Shown here: positions 34,961 through 45,780 of the stretch, one piece after another
Numbering within the stretch: position 1 is the stretch's first letter
Layout of the letters: the number at the start of each line of letters is the position of its first letter
Assembly: GCA_030490835.1 (NCBI GenBank)
Contig: CM059971.1
Coordinates: 27,583,817-27,647,816, forward strand
DNA: 64,000 nt
Reading direction: 5' to 3'
From: Annona cherimola
Lineage: Eukaryota > Streptophyta > Magnoliopsida > Magnoliales > Annonaceae
The notes under the pieces: model-generated
Told to the model about the DNA's origin: nothing
Seen by the model: the letters and a program-made list of their open reading frames with translations, nothing else
Databases searched by the model: none
Translations under genes and position numbers: made by a program

Positions 34961-36678
34961 TGTTGGTATCGAGTTAATGGCAATTACCCAAGAGGGGGGA
35001 TGAATTGGATATTTAAAAATTTTCAACTTAAATTAGAAACTTTATCCCGGTTTAGTTTAATCTTTTTTAATGAGACAAATGGAAAGCAATAAGATAAAGA
35101 AAGAGGAAACGAAAAATAATAGATAAGATTTATAATGGTTCGGGTAACCTTCCCTACTCCACTCTTCCAAGCTCACACCCCTTGTGACTTGAGTTCTACT
35201 ATGTATTCCACGAATACAATTAGAGCCTTCGCTCTCTTCTAAATTCCAATTCTAGGGGGCATATACAACCAGAGCCTCCGCTCACTTCTAGATTCTAGCT
35301 CTAGGGGGCATATACAATACACAGCACAAATAGGTGACGAGACCCAACTTCAGTCACAATGTTACTTTGCTATCACTTGGTTTGAAACACGAAAATCAAA
35401 CCAAGCATCAAAAACTAAATAACAAGTTGAAATGAAAGAAATCTACACTTTACAGATTTGTGTAGATAAGTTTCAGCTCGAGGAAGAACACGTAGAAGTG
35501 ACAAGTTAATCGACGTTGGAGTATGCAGCAAGTTGAAGCTCGTTCTTCCTTCAAAACGTGTATAGATCACTCAAATGTAGAAGAAAGTGGAATACTGAAC
35601 TTAGTAGCTTCTCCTTCTTCTTTTTTTGCTCAATCTTATTAGTTTTCACATTCACTTGAGTGTCTATATGAAATGGAAGGAGAGATTTGAACGTTAGAGA
35701 GTTGGTTGGCGCGTAATTAATGCGCCAACGTTAAAAAATTCAAATCGTTGCAACCCAAGTCGCAGGTGGAGTCGACTTCGGGTGCGACTTCGACTGTGAG
35801 CAGGCTGTTCAAGTTCTTCCTCGGGTCGACTTGGGCTTGGACTTGACCCAAGTCGCATGCGAAGTCGACTTCGGGTAACTTTAGATTCCTCAAACTTTCA
35901 AGTCTGTCTTTTAGGTCAACTTGGACTGGGACTTGACCCAAGTCGCTGATAGAGTCGACTTCGGTTGCGACTTGACCTTCTTATCTTGCCAAGTGAGCTT
36001 AAACTCTTTTGAAATGACTTTGGTCACTTTAATTTATTCAAATTAAATATTCTTCCTTTGAGTTGTATCATTTGAAATTCTGTAGGATTAATTTAGCTTG
36101 AGACCTTTTGACTCCATGTTTTGAATTCTTGAATTCTTGACTCTTGGAATGCATGTAAACTATCCAAGTGTGTGTTCTTGATCCAACATAATGAATTCAT
36201 GCAATATTTCTTGCCTTGGACTTGTTTTGATCTTTATTTGTTCCAAGTCGAGTGTTTGAGTTGACTTGGCTTTCAACTTCATTCAAGTCTGGCATAGAGT
36301 ATACTTGGTCTGCAACTTAGCTCTTCAAGTTCTGCACTGTCAGTCTAAAGTCGAAGCTGGAGTCGACTTAGTCGCAGTCGCATGTGGAGTCGACTTCATG
36401 TGCGACTTCGGCAGCTTTGCTCCCCAATTTCAATGCTGGACAAAAAAAGGGCTTTGAAGTGGCTGCTAGAGTCGACTTAGCCTGCGACTTCGCCTAAGTC
36501 GATGTCTGAGTCGACTTGAGGATCAACTTGATCTGCTGTGCTTTATGTATTTCATATTTATAATCTTAAACATTGCACAAAATATATTAGTAGCTAAAAC
36601 TAAGTCAAATTGAGTTGTTAATCATCAAAACTTATGCTTTAGGTATTTTGCATTTGATTTTGACAATTGTTTCCAACA
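34961..36678 (-). repeat. Copia LTR (right; 5' LTR relative to its genes)
   Basis: 1718 bp, TGTTGGTATCGAG...TTTCCAACA. Contains eight exact GTCGACTT motifs plus mutated ones, and a tandem copy of the AGAGCC-TCCGCTC block at 35223-35310. It ends at the right target copy AAACG. Confidence 0.95.
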
Positions 36679-36874
36679 AAACGCTCATATGCTAAACTAT
36701 CTAAAAACCATGAATCCTAACACGTTTTATTCCATGTGAATGCAGGAAAACTGAGTTTGCACTACTGTCTCGGAGGCGCTGAAAGATTGGCTCAAACTGA
36801 TTCGACATGGCCCAGATTTCGAAGGTGAGGAAAAACCATTCGAGCCCATCGTAGCGCTCGCAGCGGGTGCTACA
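36679..36874 (+). repeat. 3' LTR of Tat-1, second part
   Basis: Resumes after the copia element with ACGCTCATATGCTAAACTAT and ends GCGGGTGCTACA, matching the end of the 5' LTR (13636-13830). AAACG at 36679-36683 is the right target copy; ATATT after 36874 is the outer Tat-1 target copy. Confidence 0.9.
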
Positions 36875-38167
36875 ATATTATTATGGGCTTCATTATGTTA
36901 TTTTGTGTAACCCACTTCATTTTTAAAAAACCAAAATTAAATATATAGACATACTGTAAAATGGCAAAATTTAGTATACTGATTAGATACGTGTAGGGTA
37001 GGAAAACATGTTTATGAAAAAATTAAAAATCATTAATCAAAAATAGAAAATGAATTTATTTTAAGCATATAAACAATTGTATATAATTGTGCTCTATTTT
37101 TAAATTGGATAATAATTTAGAAAGGTTTTTTAGTTTTTGCAGCTATACCTACATGATTTGAGCGAAACTACAAGCCTATTGCAACTTTTGATAAAAATGC
37201 AACCACACCTTATGCAGTTGTAAAAAAATGAGAGTGTATCACGAGAAAATTGGTTAGCAAACAGAGCATGAATACATAATATTTTTGGGCTAAATCAGCA
37301 AGTCAATCAAAAATCATTTTGTCAGACTAGTGAGTAGATGACCTATTCCATTATTGATACTGATCATTCAATATAAGTGGCCAAAGTAGATGTAAGTTAT
37401 GATAAATGAAAAAAATCAAACTATAAACAAAAAATAGATGCAAATCATGAAACGAAGAAAATAAAAACAAAGATCTAAAAGTCAACCCAATTCAACTATA
37501 TATGTGACTAGTTTTGCTAAAGACAAAATTTTGCCTCTATAAATGTCAGACTTCTGAGTGGTGATGTTGGGAAGTAGTTTTTTCACCCTTTTTTTTTATC
37601 TCTTATGATTGTCTTGTCTTGACTTTTTTAAGAGTTGCTTTGTAAATTTGGATAATGTTGACATAGATCATTCTTAAATCTACAATGGAATGGGTTTTAT
37701 TGTGTGCGTGAAAATGAAAAAAAAAGAAAAGATAAAAGATCATAGTCGGAGAAAGTCCATAATTTTTCTGGATAACATTTATTATGCTCTGTATTCTTAG
37801 CTAAAATCATCATCAAATGTTGAATTGGTGCAAAAGTTAATAACTTAATGAGCTCATGATATTATTTGGATGCCTACAATATTAATCAGAATGTACTTTT
37901 AATTTTTTCTTATAAAGACTTGAGATACTTTTCTTAATAAACTAGTGATATATATTTAATAACTAATAGGTGAATAAATACAACTTTTCTTGCGAACAGA
38001 TTCTGTAGAGAATAACAGAAAATATGAGGCAAATTTAAAGGTAAATTTTCTTTGATCATGTTGACATGTGCCCACTTTGTATTTATTCAAGGTACAATCG
38101 TAGAAATTAGGATTTTATTTTTTATGAGCGGTTCAGATAAGGGGTTCTTATTTTTTTAATTATTTCT
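36875..38167. other. AT-rich spacer
   Basis: No gene, terminal repeats or RNA gene could be recognised. Confidence 0.5.
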
Positions 38168-38770
38168 TGGCGCACAAGTTACTTGTTGTACATGTTAACC
38201 TAATGTGCAAGTTTACTTATAGAGCAAGCTTGCGAATTGCGTATACTTTTATTTTCTTATTGCTTAGGTTATCTTTCTATAAATATGGTTATATAGGGTT
38301 TATCTAATACAACTTATTTAATAACTGATTGGAGATTTTGCTTTCCCTAAAATTCTCTTCTACAACTCTCTTCTAATTCTTCCATCACTAATTTTTTTAC
38401 TCTCTCTTTCTTCCCTCCTCATTCCTTGAGAGGAATTTTTTTCTTCTTTCCTATGAAGATCATGTTAACATGCGCAAATTACTTGTTGTATAAGTTATCC
38501 TAGTACACAAGTTTACTTAGTGCAAGTTTGCAAATTACGTAGAGTTACTCTTTCTTATTGCTTAAGTTGCCTTTCTATAAATAAGGTTACATAAGATTCA
38601 TGTAATACAACTTATTTTGATAATTGATTGGAGATTTTGCTTTCCCTACAATTTTCTTCTATAACTTTTTTCTAACTCTCTCATCCCTAACTTTTCTAAT
38701 TACTTTTTCTTTCTTCCCTTCTTATCCACTTGAGAGGGTCCTTTATTTTTCTTTTTTCTTCTTTCCTATT
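38168..38770 (+). repeat. Tandem duplication of a 300-bp promoter-like block
   Basis: Two copies (from about 38171 and about 38472) share CAAGTTTACTTA, TTTCTTATTGCTTA, TATAAATA (38278-38285 and 38577-38584), GTAATACAACTTATTT-like blocks and TTGGAGATTTTGCTTTCCCT. The TATA box followed by a leader-like tract resembles a small LTR with duplicated U3/R, but I could not find TG...CA ends. Confidence 0.7.
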
Positions 38771-39145
38771 TGTCCTACATCTGTGAACTTCCATAGTTTC
38801 AAGAAATTTTATTCCCTTCAACGTTTGGACAAGAGGTTTGTGTTGTTAATACATTTACCGTTTTTCTTTATAAACTAATTTCCTTTTAGTTTCCGATAGA
38901 GATATAGAAGTAAGGTCTTATTTTCTAATGAAATCAAGAATATTTCAAATTATTTGTGAGCTCTTTAGCCCATGGCAATTCTACACCATAGCAGTATCTA
39001 GCTTTAGTAGAGCTGAGAATCAGCTCCTAATCCCCAATTTCATTGTCTTCGAATTGAATGTCATTTCTTTTACCTCTATTCTTTAATTTACTGGGATTTG
39101 TTTCAATGCAAGCATTCGGTTGTAAATCCTATTTTTTAAAAAAGC
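38771..39145. other. Spacer continuing from the duplicated block
   Basis: No gene seen. A leader-like T-rich stretch follows the second copy and fades into plain AT-rich DNA. Confidence 0.4.
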
Positions 39146-39370
39146 TTTTTTTTATAAAACTCTTAATCTATACGTATTTAAACTGCAACCTAAGTTTTAC
39201 CATTTTAAAGATGTTTATATATATATTGAAAATATGAGTAGTTTAGTCATTTAAAAAAATACCAAAATCCCCATTTTTAAAAATCATAAAAATATATATA
39301 CGAATTTTCAAAAATGGTAAATTTAGGTTACAGATTAAATATACTTAGATTAAGATTTTTATAAAAGAAA
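39146..39370. mobile_element. 225-bp foldback MITE-like element
   Basis: Left arm TTTATAAAACTCTTAATCTA..., with AACCTAAGTTTTACCATTTT further in, pairs with the right arm ...AAAATGGTAAATTTAGGTTA and TTAGATTAAGATTTTTATAA. The arms meet in the middle. No ORF. A target duplication is not clear. Confidence 0.6.
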
Positions 39371-39396
39371 ATTTCAATAATAATAATATAAATAAA

Positions 39397-39688
39397 GGGT
39401 GTGTTTGGTTGGAGGTAAAACTTTTGATGAAAAGTTTTAGAGGTAGAAGTTGTCAAATTGATAGAAAATGACGTGATATAATAGGGGTAATGATGAGGAG
39501 TAAAGAGAATAAAGTTAAAATAGATAGGTTAGTTGTATGGGTAGTTGTGTAGAAATGATTGAAAAGTAGGGTAGTTTGTATAGAAAAATGTGAAAAAATA
39601 ATTAAAAAAATAGAGTAGTTATGAAGAGTGAAAAGTTTTGTGTTGAAAAGTTTTAATTGACAAGTTTTGGCCTCAAACAAACACACCC
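39397..39688. mobile_element. 292-bp MITE with GGGTGTGTTTGG ends
   Basis: Starts GGGTGTGTTTGGTTGGAGG and ends with the complement of GGGTGTGTTTGTTTGAGGCC. The interior has AAAAGTTTT repeats near both ends. Flanks are A-rich, so the superfamily (hAT or PIF/Harbinger) cannot be settled. The minus-strand frame inside is only compositional. Confidence 0.75.
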
Positions 39689-39703
39689 AAAATCTTCAGT
39701 CGG

Positions 39704-40646
39704 ATGCCCAATTACCATTAAAAAGAGGAATTTCTGTCCAAGTGAGTAGAAGAGAAAACTGCCGAAGTTTTAACATGAGAAACTGCTTGCCTTTTGCTAT
39801 TCTTATGAGAAAATGGGCCATGTTCACAAAAAATACTTTTATACATAAGAATAGGAGAAGACATTGGCTGGGTCTGTTTACCATGTAGTAGTCATCTGCG
39901 AGAAGGCTTCAAACCCCAAGTGTAGCAATTAGATGAAGTAAAAGCAACAAAGTAGAATCCTATCGATAATTTACTGATTTATTTAGATGGTAATCGAAAA
40001 TGCTATTGTCAACCTTTAGCTGAATGAGAGTTTGAATTTGAATCCCTTGCAAAATAAGAGTGAGGAGGGCAGTCAATGGTGTGTTTACTGGATAGAGCTA
40101 GGAAGTCTTAGTGGAGTTAGAATCTAGAACCGAAGACTATAATCAAGATGACACAGATAAAAAATACCATGGACGTCAAGGACAATCTAGGTAACATGGA
40201 GAGGAGAGAGAAGAGATTGGAAGACAATGTAATAAGGATTCTTCGAAGAAATGCTAATACCTAGATGTCTGTTCACGAGAATTTATGCAGGACAGAATCA
40301 AATTAGATTACTATAGGAACCACGTTATAAAAAATAATGATGTATCATTTGTTGTAGTAAATTGGGAGAATGTTTCAATGCAACTGGGTGACTTTGTAGC
40401 TTTTGCTTGATGTAATTGCTACGCCTAGGAGTTTGAAGCCGACTCGTAGATGACTACTATATGGTAGTACAGATTCAACCAATGTCTTCTCCTCTTCTGA
40501 TGTATCAAATCATTCTTTGCAAACATGGCCCATTCTCTCATAAGAATATCAAAAGGCAAGCAGTTTCTCATGTTAAAACTTTAGCAATTTTCTCTTCTAC
40601 TCACTAGCTTGGACAGAAATTCCTCTTCTTAATGGTAATAGGGCAT
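39704..40646. repeat. Inverted repeat: 122- and 125-bp arms around a 696-bp spacer
   Basis: Arms 39704-39825 and 40522-40646 are close inverted copies sharing AGAGGAATTTCTGTCCAAG, GTTTTAACATGAGAAACTGC and ATGAGA-AATGGGCCATGTT. The spacer has a short open coiled-coil-like stretch near 40150-40250 (GNMERREKRLEDNVIRILRR). It could be a TIR element or an inverted duplication able to make hairpin RNA. Confidence 0.75.
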
Positions 40647-40810
40647 TTATTTCATCTTAATTTTCATTGCATGATCAAATATTTCTTTTGCATAGAAATC
40701 ACTGAATTAGGTCCCAACAATATTGCTCATTTTATCTCCACTCATTCGTATTGAGCTAAATTGATGTCTAGTAAAGAAAAATATCCTTGGAACTTCTTGG
40801 CAATAGCAGA

Positions 40811-41056
40811 TCACCAAATAGCAACCAATGTCAACCAAAGAGCCACGTTTTGACCGTTGAATATCTTCTTCTTATTATCTTCGAAATCGAATCTAATCAT
40901 GTACAAGTTCTCGTCAATATCCAAGAATAAACATAGACCTTTGATCTTCCAAAGACGCTTAATAATAGCCTTTAACATTTCCTTATCGTAGCTCTTTGAC
41001 ACCCACATAGAGCAAGGAATTGTTGGAATGCCTAATGGATTAATCTTCTTTATCAT
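40811..41056 (-). pseudogene. DUF4283-like fragment (LINE ORF1-associated)
   Basis: 81 codons with LKAIIKRLWKIKGLCLFLDI and ENLYMIRFDFEDNKKKIFNG. This fits the DUF4283 pattern (W...G/D..ENLYLFxFxxExDKxRVLxGxPW) found before CCHC knuckles in plant LINE ORF1 and gag-like genes. Only part of the domain is present; nothing recognisable extends it. Confidence 0.4.
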
Positions 41057-41857
41057 TAACTCATTTTTTTAGGGTCTTTATCATTGAATCATTGATTGAA
41101 AGTGTTTGTATTCATTGATCAACAAATTTGCTTCATTGATAGCCACACTGGGATGATTGATATAGGGTTATCAAAGTCACTGCTGTTAGTAAGAGAAAAC
41201 TCTCAAGTAACCTTTTGGCTGCGAGTGAAGTACCACTACTAATACAAGGATCACATGAAGACCACCTTTACCCATTGCTAACTCAAGAAAATTCTCTCAC
41301 AGGATTATTGAGAGAGGACTTCTGGCACCACTTAAACTTATTGCTTTAGGGAGTTGATTCTACAAGTTTTTGCCAATTCGTTTTGGTAGGATGGATGTAC
41401 TGAAGGTAGTTACAAATATCTGCATCTCATGGGATAGATTGAATGAACATAAAAGGAAGGAACAGGTAGAGAGTGATGAAATTTGTTGCAAATCTTAAGT
41501 AAACTAGATTAAATGGATAAACGATAATGACTAAAAATATAGATAATATTCAATAATAATAGTGATAAATATTATAATAGTAGTAGTAGTAGTAGTGTTA
41601 ACTCCTACATAAATATGAAAATTAAATTTTTAAGTGGGCTTACTACCATTTGTTATACACATTCAAGGTTTTGTGGATTCACTTTTGAATTTTTAACCCA
41701 TGTATTTGCAAGCCCAAATTTGTGTAGGATCCATAGGCTCCAATGCTCCAAGCTCACTACAGAGGTGACGGTCACTAATCCATATGGCAGATCAGGAGCA
41801 ATTTACATCCAAAATGAAGTAATGAGTATTTTCTCAAGACAATTGAAGTAGGATCGA
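41057..41857. other. Spacer before Tat-2
   Basis: No gene seen. A short ATTGATT/CATTGAT-rich patch lies at 41080-41160 and a (TAG)n microsatellite at about 41578-41596. Confidence 0.5.
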
Positions 41858-42643
41858 TGTAATAGACTGTTTGGATTAAACAAATAATTAGTATTTTGTA
41901 AGATTTTAATGGTCAAAATAAATTTGACCAAAGAAAGAGGTGAATTTGCAACATTTCAAATGGTGGACAAAAACTACAAGATCCAACCCCCTAAATGAAG
42001 ATCTGAACCGTTAAAGTGAGTAGAGGACACCAATAAGTGTGGGCCCCACCTAATATCAAGGAAAATGTGTGATGATCAAAGCATGGATAAAAGATGCAAA
42101 ATGCATAAAATCAATGGCTAGGAGAAAGTTGACTTACTAGCCAAGTGAAACAAGGGGCCCATTGGTGGTTTCCAAAAACCACCCATAAAATTACAAAAAA
42201 GTCCATTTTTGTTAGAGTTTTGCAAAAAAAAAAGAAAAATGGAGTTGTGCAAAAAATTAAAAGAGAATACCAACGTGCAAATTATAAAACTTAAAAAACT
42301 ATAAAAGGGGGGCCCTCTCCCTCATTTTGGGGACGTGGAAACTGACCCAGAAAAAATCCATCATTCTCTTTTTTCAAGGTGTGGGAGATCATTTTTTTTC
42401 CTACTCCATTGCATTTTGACATCTTACTCTATTGCATTTTGACAATGGGATTGCAAAGAAGAGTCCAGGTCCAGATACCTATATCTGTCCCTTTCCTCAT
42501 CATCATTTCTTTTCAATTTTTTTTAAAGAAAAATGTCAAAAAAAAATCTAGCACGTATCATCTCCCTTTACATTTTTTTTTAAAAAATCAAGAGATAAAC
42601 TATCAGCATGTCATTGTCCTTCATTTTTTCCCTCGGTCTTCAT

Positions 42644-42683
<40 letters not shown>

Positions 42684-44192
42684 CACTCATCTCTCATTGC
42701 ATCATTTCCATTGATTTTCACCCTTTGTTTTAAAAAAGAAAAAAGAAAATCTCCAGCACGCTATCTGCCTTTTGCACCATCTTCTTTTTCTTCATTTTTT
42801 TTTAAAAAAAGAAGAAAACAAAAGCCCCACCAGCACATTATCATCTGCCCTTTTTAATTTTTTTCGTTTTCTTATATATATATATATCAGCACTCATTTC
42901 CCATTGCATCATCTCATTCTTTATTTATTTTCATTTTCATAATAAAAAAATCAAAAGAAAATAATACCTCCAGCATATTATCATTCTTCTTTTTCATTTT
43001 TTTGTTTTTTCTTAAAAAACTCCAGCATGTCCCATTCTCTTGCATCACTGCTCCTTTTCATTTTTTTCATTTTTTTTAAAAAAACTCCAACACGTTATTT
43101 ATCTCCTGCATTACTGCTCCTTTTTATTTTTTCATTTTTTAAAAAAAAACTCCAACACGTTATTTATCTCCTGCATTACTGCTCCTTTTCATTTTTTCAT
43201 TTTTTAAAAAAAACTCCAACGCATTATTTATCTTCTGCATTCCTGTTCCTTCTCATTTTTCTATTTTTTTAAGGGCAAAGTGGAAATCCAGAAGCATTCT
43301 CCGTTCCTTGCATGATATTACATTTATCATTTTTTTTAAAAAAAGATCAAATACTTCTGCAACAGATATGTATCGTTTTATTTACAAAATAAATATATAA
43401 AAAAATATATAAAATCAAATCATCATGATAATTTCATTCTGCGAATGGGAACAACTACCCGCATCTAACTTCCAAATTGAGTTAGGGTTTCAAACAAAAA
43501 ACCTAGGGATTAAATTCTCACCTCAACCCTCCTGAGCTTTTACATATAAAATTTATGTTAATTTTTTCACACTTCTAGGACCAATGTACTAGAAAAATAA
43601 AGTTATATTTTTTCTAGTTGTGTGTTCACCCAGAAAAATCTTCGTATTTCAATGCCTTATTGTATACGGACTAACCACCGTTATATGGTTAGTGGTGACT
43701 CCAAAGTTAACATATTAAATTTTATCAATATTTGTACACATGTTACTAACTGCTAATTGCGTCTATTTGAGATACATGTTTTTGTTTGACTAACTCGCAT
43801 CATTTAAAAATCTTTAATAACATGCATCATTTAAAAGTTTTAACGTTTGCATATTCCTTCTTTAACCTTCATGTCTACACCTTTTATATTTTTTTCATTT
43901 CTGATCTTGAACCCCTCTTCTACACCTTTTCAATCTTTTATTTTGCAAGTTTCATTCTTGTATTTACTCGCATCATACTTAACCAGCTAACCCGCTAACT
44001 CGCATTTCATATTTGGTTGTGCATTTACAGATTTTCCTAAACTTCACACTTATATTGTATTTTCCCCGTCGCATTTGCACTTTTTTCATAGGTATTTTAT
44101 TTCTACTTTTAACATTTTTTTGCGTCGAGACTATCTTATATTTTAGGCCCACTTGTCAGCCCATCGTAGCCCGCTAAAAACCACGTGCTATA
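41858..44192 (+). repeat. 5' LTR of Tat-2 (left limit tentative)
   Basis: The right end CCACGTGCTATA precedes the primer site, matching GGGTGCTACA in Tat-1 with CA changed to TA. The left end is taken at TGTAATAGACTG, by analogy only. TATA box TATAAAA at 42300-42306; 22-nt hairpin at 43671-43692 leading into TGGTGACTCC. An (AT)n run at about 42647-42680. Confidence 0.65.
42480..43285 (+). repeat. Tandem repeats of about 65 bp in the Tat-2 LTR
   Basis: Four clear units lie at about 43010-43280, each with AAAACTCCA(G/A)CAYG..., a TGCATTACTGCTCC-like block and a TTTTCATTTTTT tail ending in an A-run. More diverged units extend left to about 42480. The open frame through them arises from the repeat. 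Confidence 0.85.
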
Positions 44193-44195
44193 GTT

Positions 44196-44213
44196 TGGCG
44201 ACTCCACTGGGGA
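44196..44213 (+). other. Primer binding site of Tat-2
   Basis: TGGCGACTCCACTGGGGA, three bases past the LTR end. It differs by one base (A for G, still able to pair with U) over 17 nt from the complement of a tRNA-Arg 3' end as I recall it. Confidence 0.8.
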
Positions 44214-44530
44214 TCGAACTAGGAGTGTTAATTTCCATTTTTAGTAAAAGCTCAAGGAGGGAATTTTTTTAAAAAAATTCTTTTTCTTTTTTTAAAGAAA
44301 AAATAAGTAAAAATTTTGAAGAAAAGAATTCTAACTCTCTTTTTATTTTTTTCTCTTAAAAAAGAGATAAAAGGAACAAAAAATTTTAATAGCCCTTTAC
44401 GAAAGATCCATAGAATTTAAGTACTATTCAGTGTTAAAAATCTACCTACATAGTAAGAATAGCGCATAAAAAGAAAATATTACCAACCCGTAGTCCAGTA
44501 GTCACCAGGTCCAAAATAAATCAAACAAAA

Positions 44531-45780
44531 ATGGCTGAAGCAAGACAAAATAGGGGGATCATCCTCAAATCACCCGGTTACAAACCTCACTAACTTGACA
44601 CAACGAGTAGATAAATTAGAGGGAATGTTACTTAAAGTCCTAGAAAAGTTAGAAAGTTTATATCCACCTAGGAATTTAAAGAACAATAGAGAAGGTGTAT
44701 CTACTAGTAATACAAATAAAGAAAAAAATAGATCATTATGAAGAGGAAGAAATAATTCTAAAACATACTACAGATAAAATTGAGAAAGTAACAAAAACTC
44801 TCCAATCACAATTAAAGCAATTAGAGGACAAAGTAAGGCAACATGGCGGGGAAGGGTTGCCATCTTCAACAATTGAAGATATATGTCCCTTTCCTTATAT
44901 TACCCTACCTGATAAATTTGAAATACTAGCTTTACCCCATTATGAAGGAGATTCATGTCTTAGGGCCCACCTAAAAGCTTATTGTGGAATTCTATATCCT
45001 TTAGTAAAAAAGGAAGAAATTCTAATATGTTTATTTCAACACAGTTTGAAAAAAATGCTTTAGAATGGTATACATCACTAGATTACGAGAAAATTAGAAC
45101 ATGGGAAGAGTTATCATTGGTGTTCTTAGAAAGATTTTCTTATAGATTAAACTCAGCACCTAAAAGGGCCGACTTAAAAGGTCTAAAACAAAAACCAAAT
45201 GAAACTTTCTCTGATTTTGCTGCTAGGTGGAGAGCTCTTGCTGCCAAGATGAAAGTGCCTCTTCCCATGAGTGAGCAAATATCTATAATAGTAAATACAA
45301 CCCACCCCAGCATATCAGGCTACCTTATCTCCTACCCCTATACAAATTTTGCTCAGCTAATTCAAGCAGGGGAACAAGTAGAGTCGGGAATAAGACAAGG
45401 AGTAATATCACCATGGCCCCACCAGAATGGGACGGCTAGAAAAAAGCCGGAAGTCGAAGGTGCAAACAATATTGGGAATAAAGCACAAGAGGTAAATGCA
45501 ATCGGGACACCTGAGAGGGAAAAACCAAGAGAGGCTAAAAAGCCTTTTAGAAAATTTACTAGAATAGCAATGTCATATACTGATATACTTAGCATGCTGA
45601 TCGAAAAAAAATATCTTAAGTCCACTACAGCCAAGACCACCACCCAACCCATTACCAAATAATTATAGAGAAGAAGAATACTGTGCATACCATCAAGGAA
45701 GGGGGCACACAACTGATCGATACTTTACCCTAAAGCATGCAATCTAAGTATTAATTGATGATGGGAGAATTAAAATATAT
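44531..45780 (+). pseudogene. Tat-2 gag remnant
   Basis: ATG at 44531 (MAEARQNRG). After a frameshift at a GGGGG run near 44556 it continues with a coiled coil (TQRVDKLEGMLLKVLEKLES), and after another near 44735 with KIEKVTKTLQSQLKQLEDKV. The retrotransposon-gag core (NALEWYTSLDYEKIRTWEEL; LKQKPNETFSDFAARWRALA) follows a third frameshift at an A-run near 45060. It ends with YCAYHQGRGHTTDRY near 45675, the C-x-H-x5-H pattern before protease, its final Cys now Tyr. Gag would form the particle. Confidence 0.85.

Larger units (their letters stand above)
25743..36678 (-). mobile_element. Ty1/copia retrotransposon (SIRE-like), nested in the Tat-1 3' LTR
   Basis: 10.9 kb, bounded by TGTTGG...CCAACA and a perfect 5-bp duplication AAACG (25738-25742 and 36679-36683). 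LTRs are 25743-27410 and 34961-36678. On the minus strand the order is 5' LTR (right), initiator-tRNA primer site, gag with zinc knuckle, protease, integrase, RT, RNase H, a third ORF, polypurine tract, 3' LTR (left). The size, the large region after RNase H and RT wording such as EFEMGMMGELSFFLGLQI point to the SIRE/Maximus branch. All coding regions are broken. It is younger than Tat-1, which it interrupts. Confidence 0.95.
12660..36874 (+). mobile_element. Tat-1: Ty3/gypsy (Tat-type) LTR retrotransposon with nested copia
   Basis: The 5' LTR is 12660-13830; the 3' LTR is 24763-25742 plus 36679-36874, split by a copia insertion. Ends are TGTATACACC at the left and GGGTGCTACA at the right. 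Flanks are ATGTT (12655-12659) and ATATT (36875-36879), a 5-bp duplication with one change. The interior has a tRNA-Arg-like primer site and PR, RT, RNase H, second RNase H and integrase remnants in that order. The second RNase H and the primer type place it near the Tat branch. Gag is missing: only 340 bp separate the primer site from protease. A 6.4-kb tail after integrase carries two antisense genes. In the first 220 bp the LTRs differ at about 17 positions by hand count, so it is old. Confidence 0.9.

Noticed and set aside
42379..43272. ORFs of 81-111 codons with repeated Phe/Leu motifs
   Set aside because: Produced by the 65-bp tandem repeats and the (AT)n run of the Tat-2 LTR.
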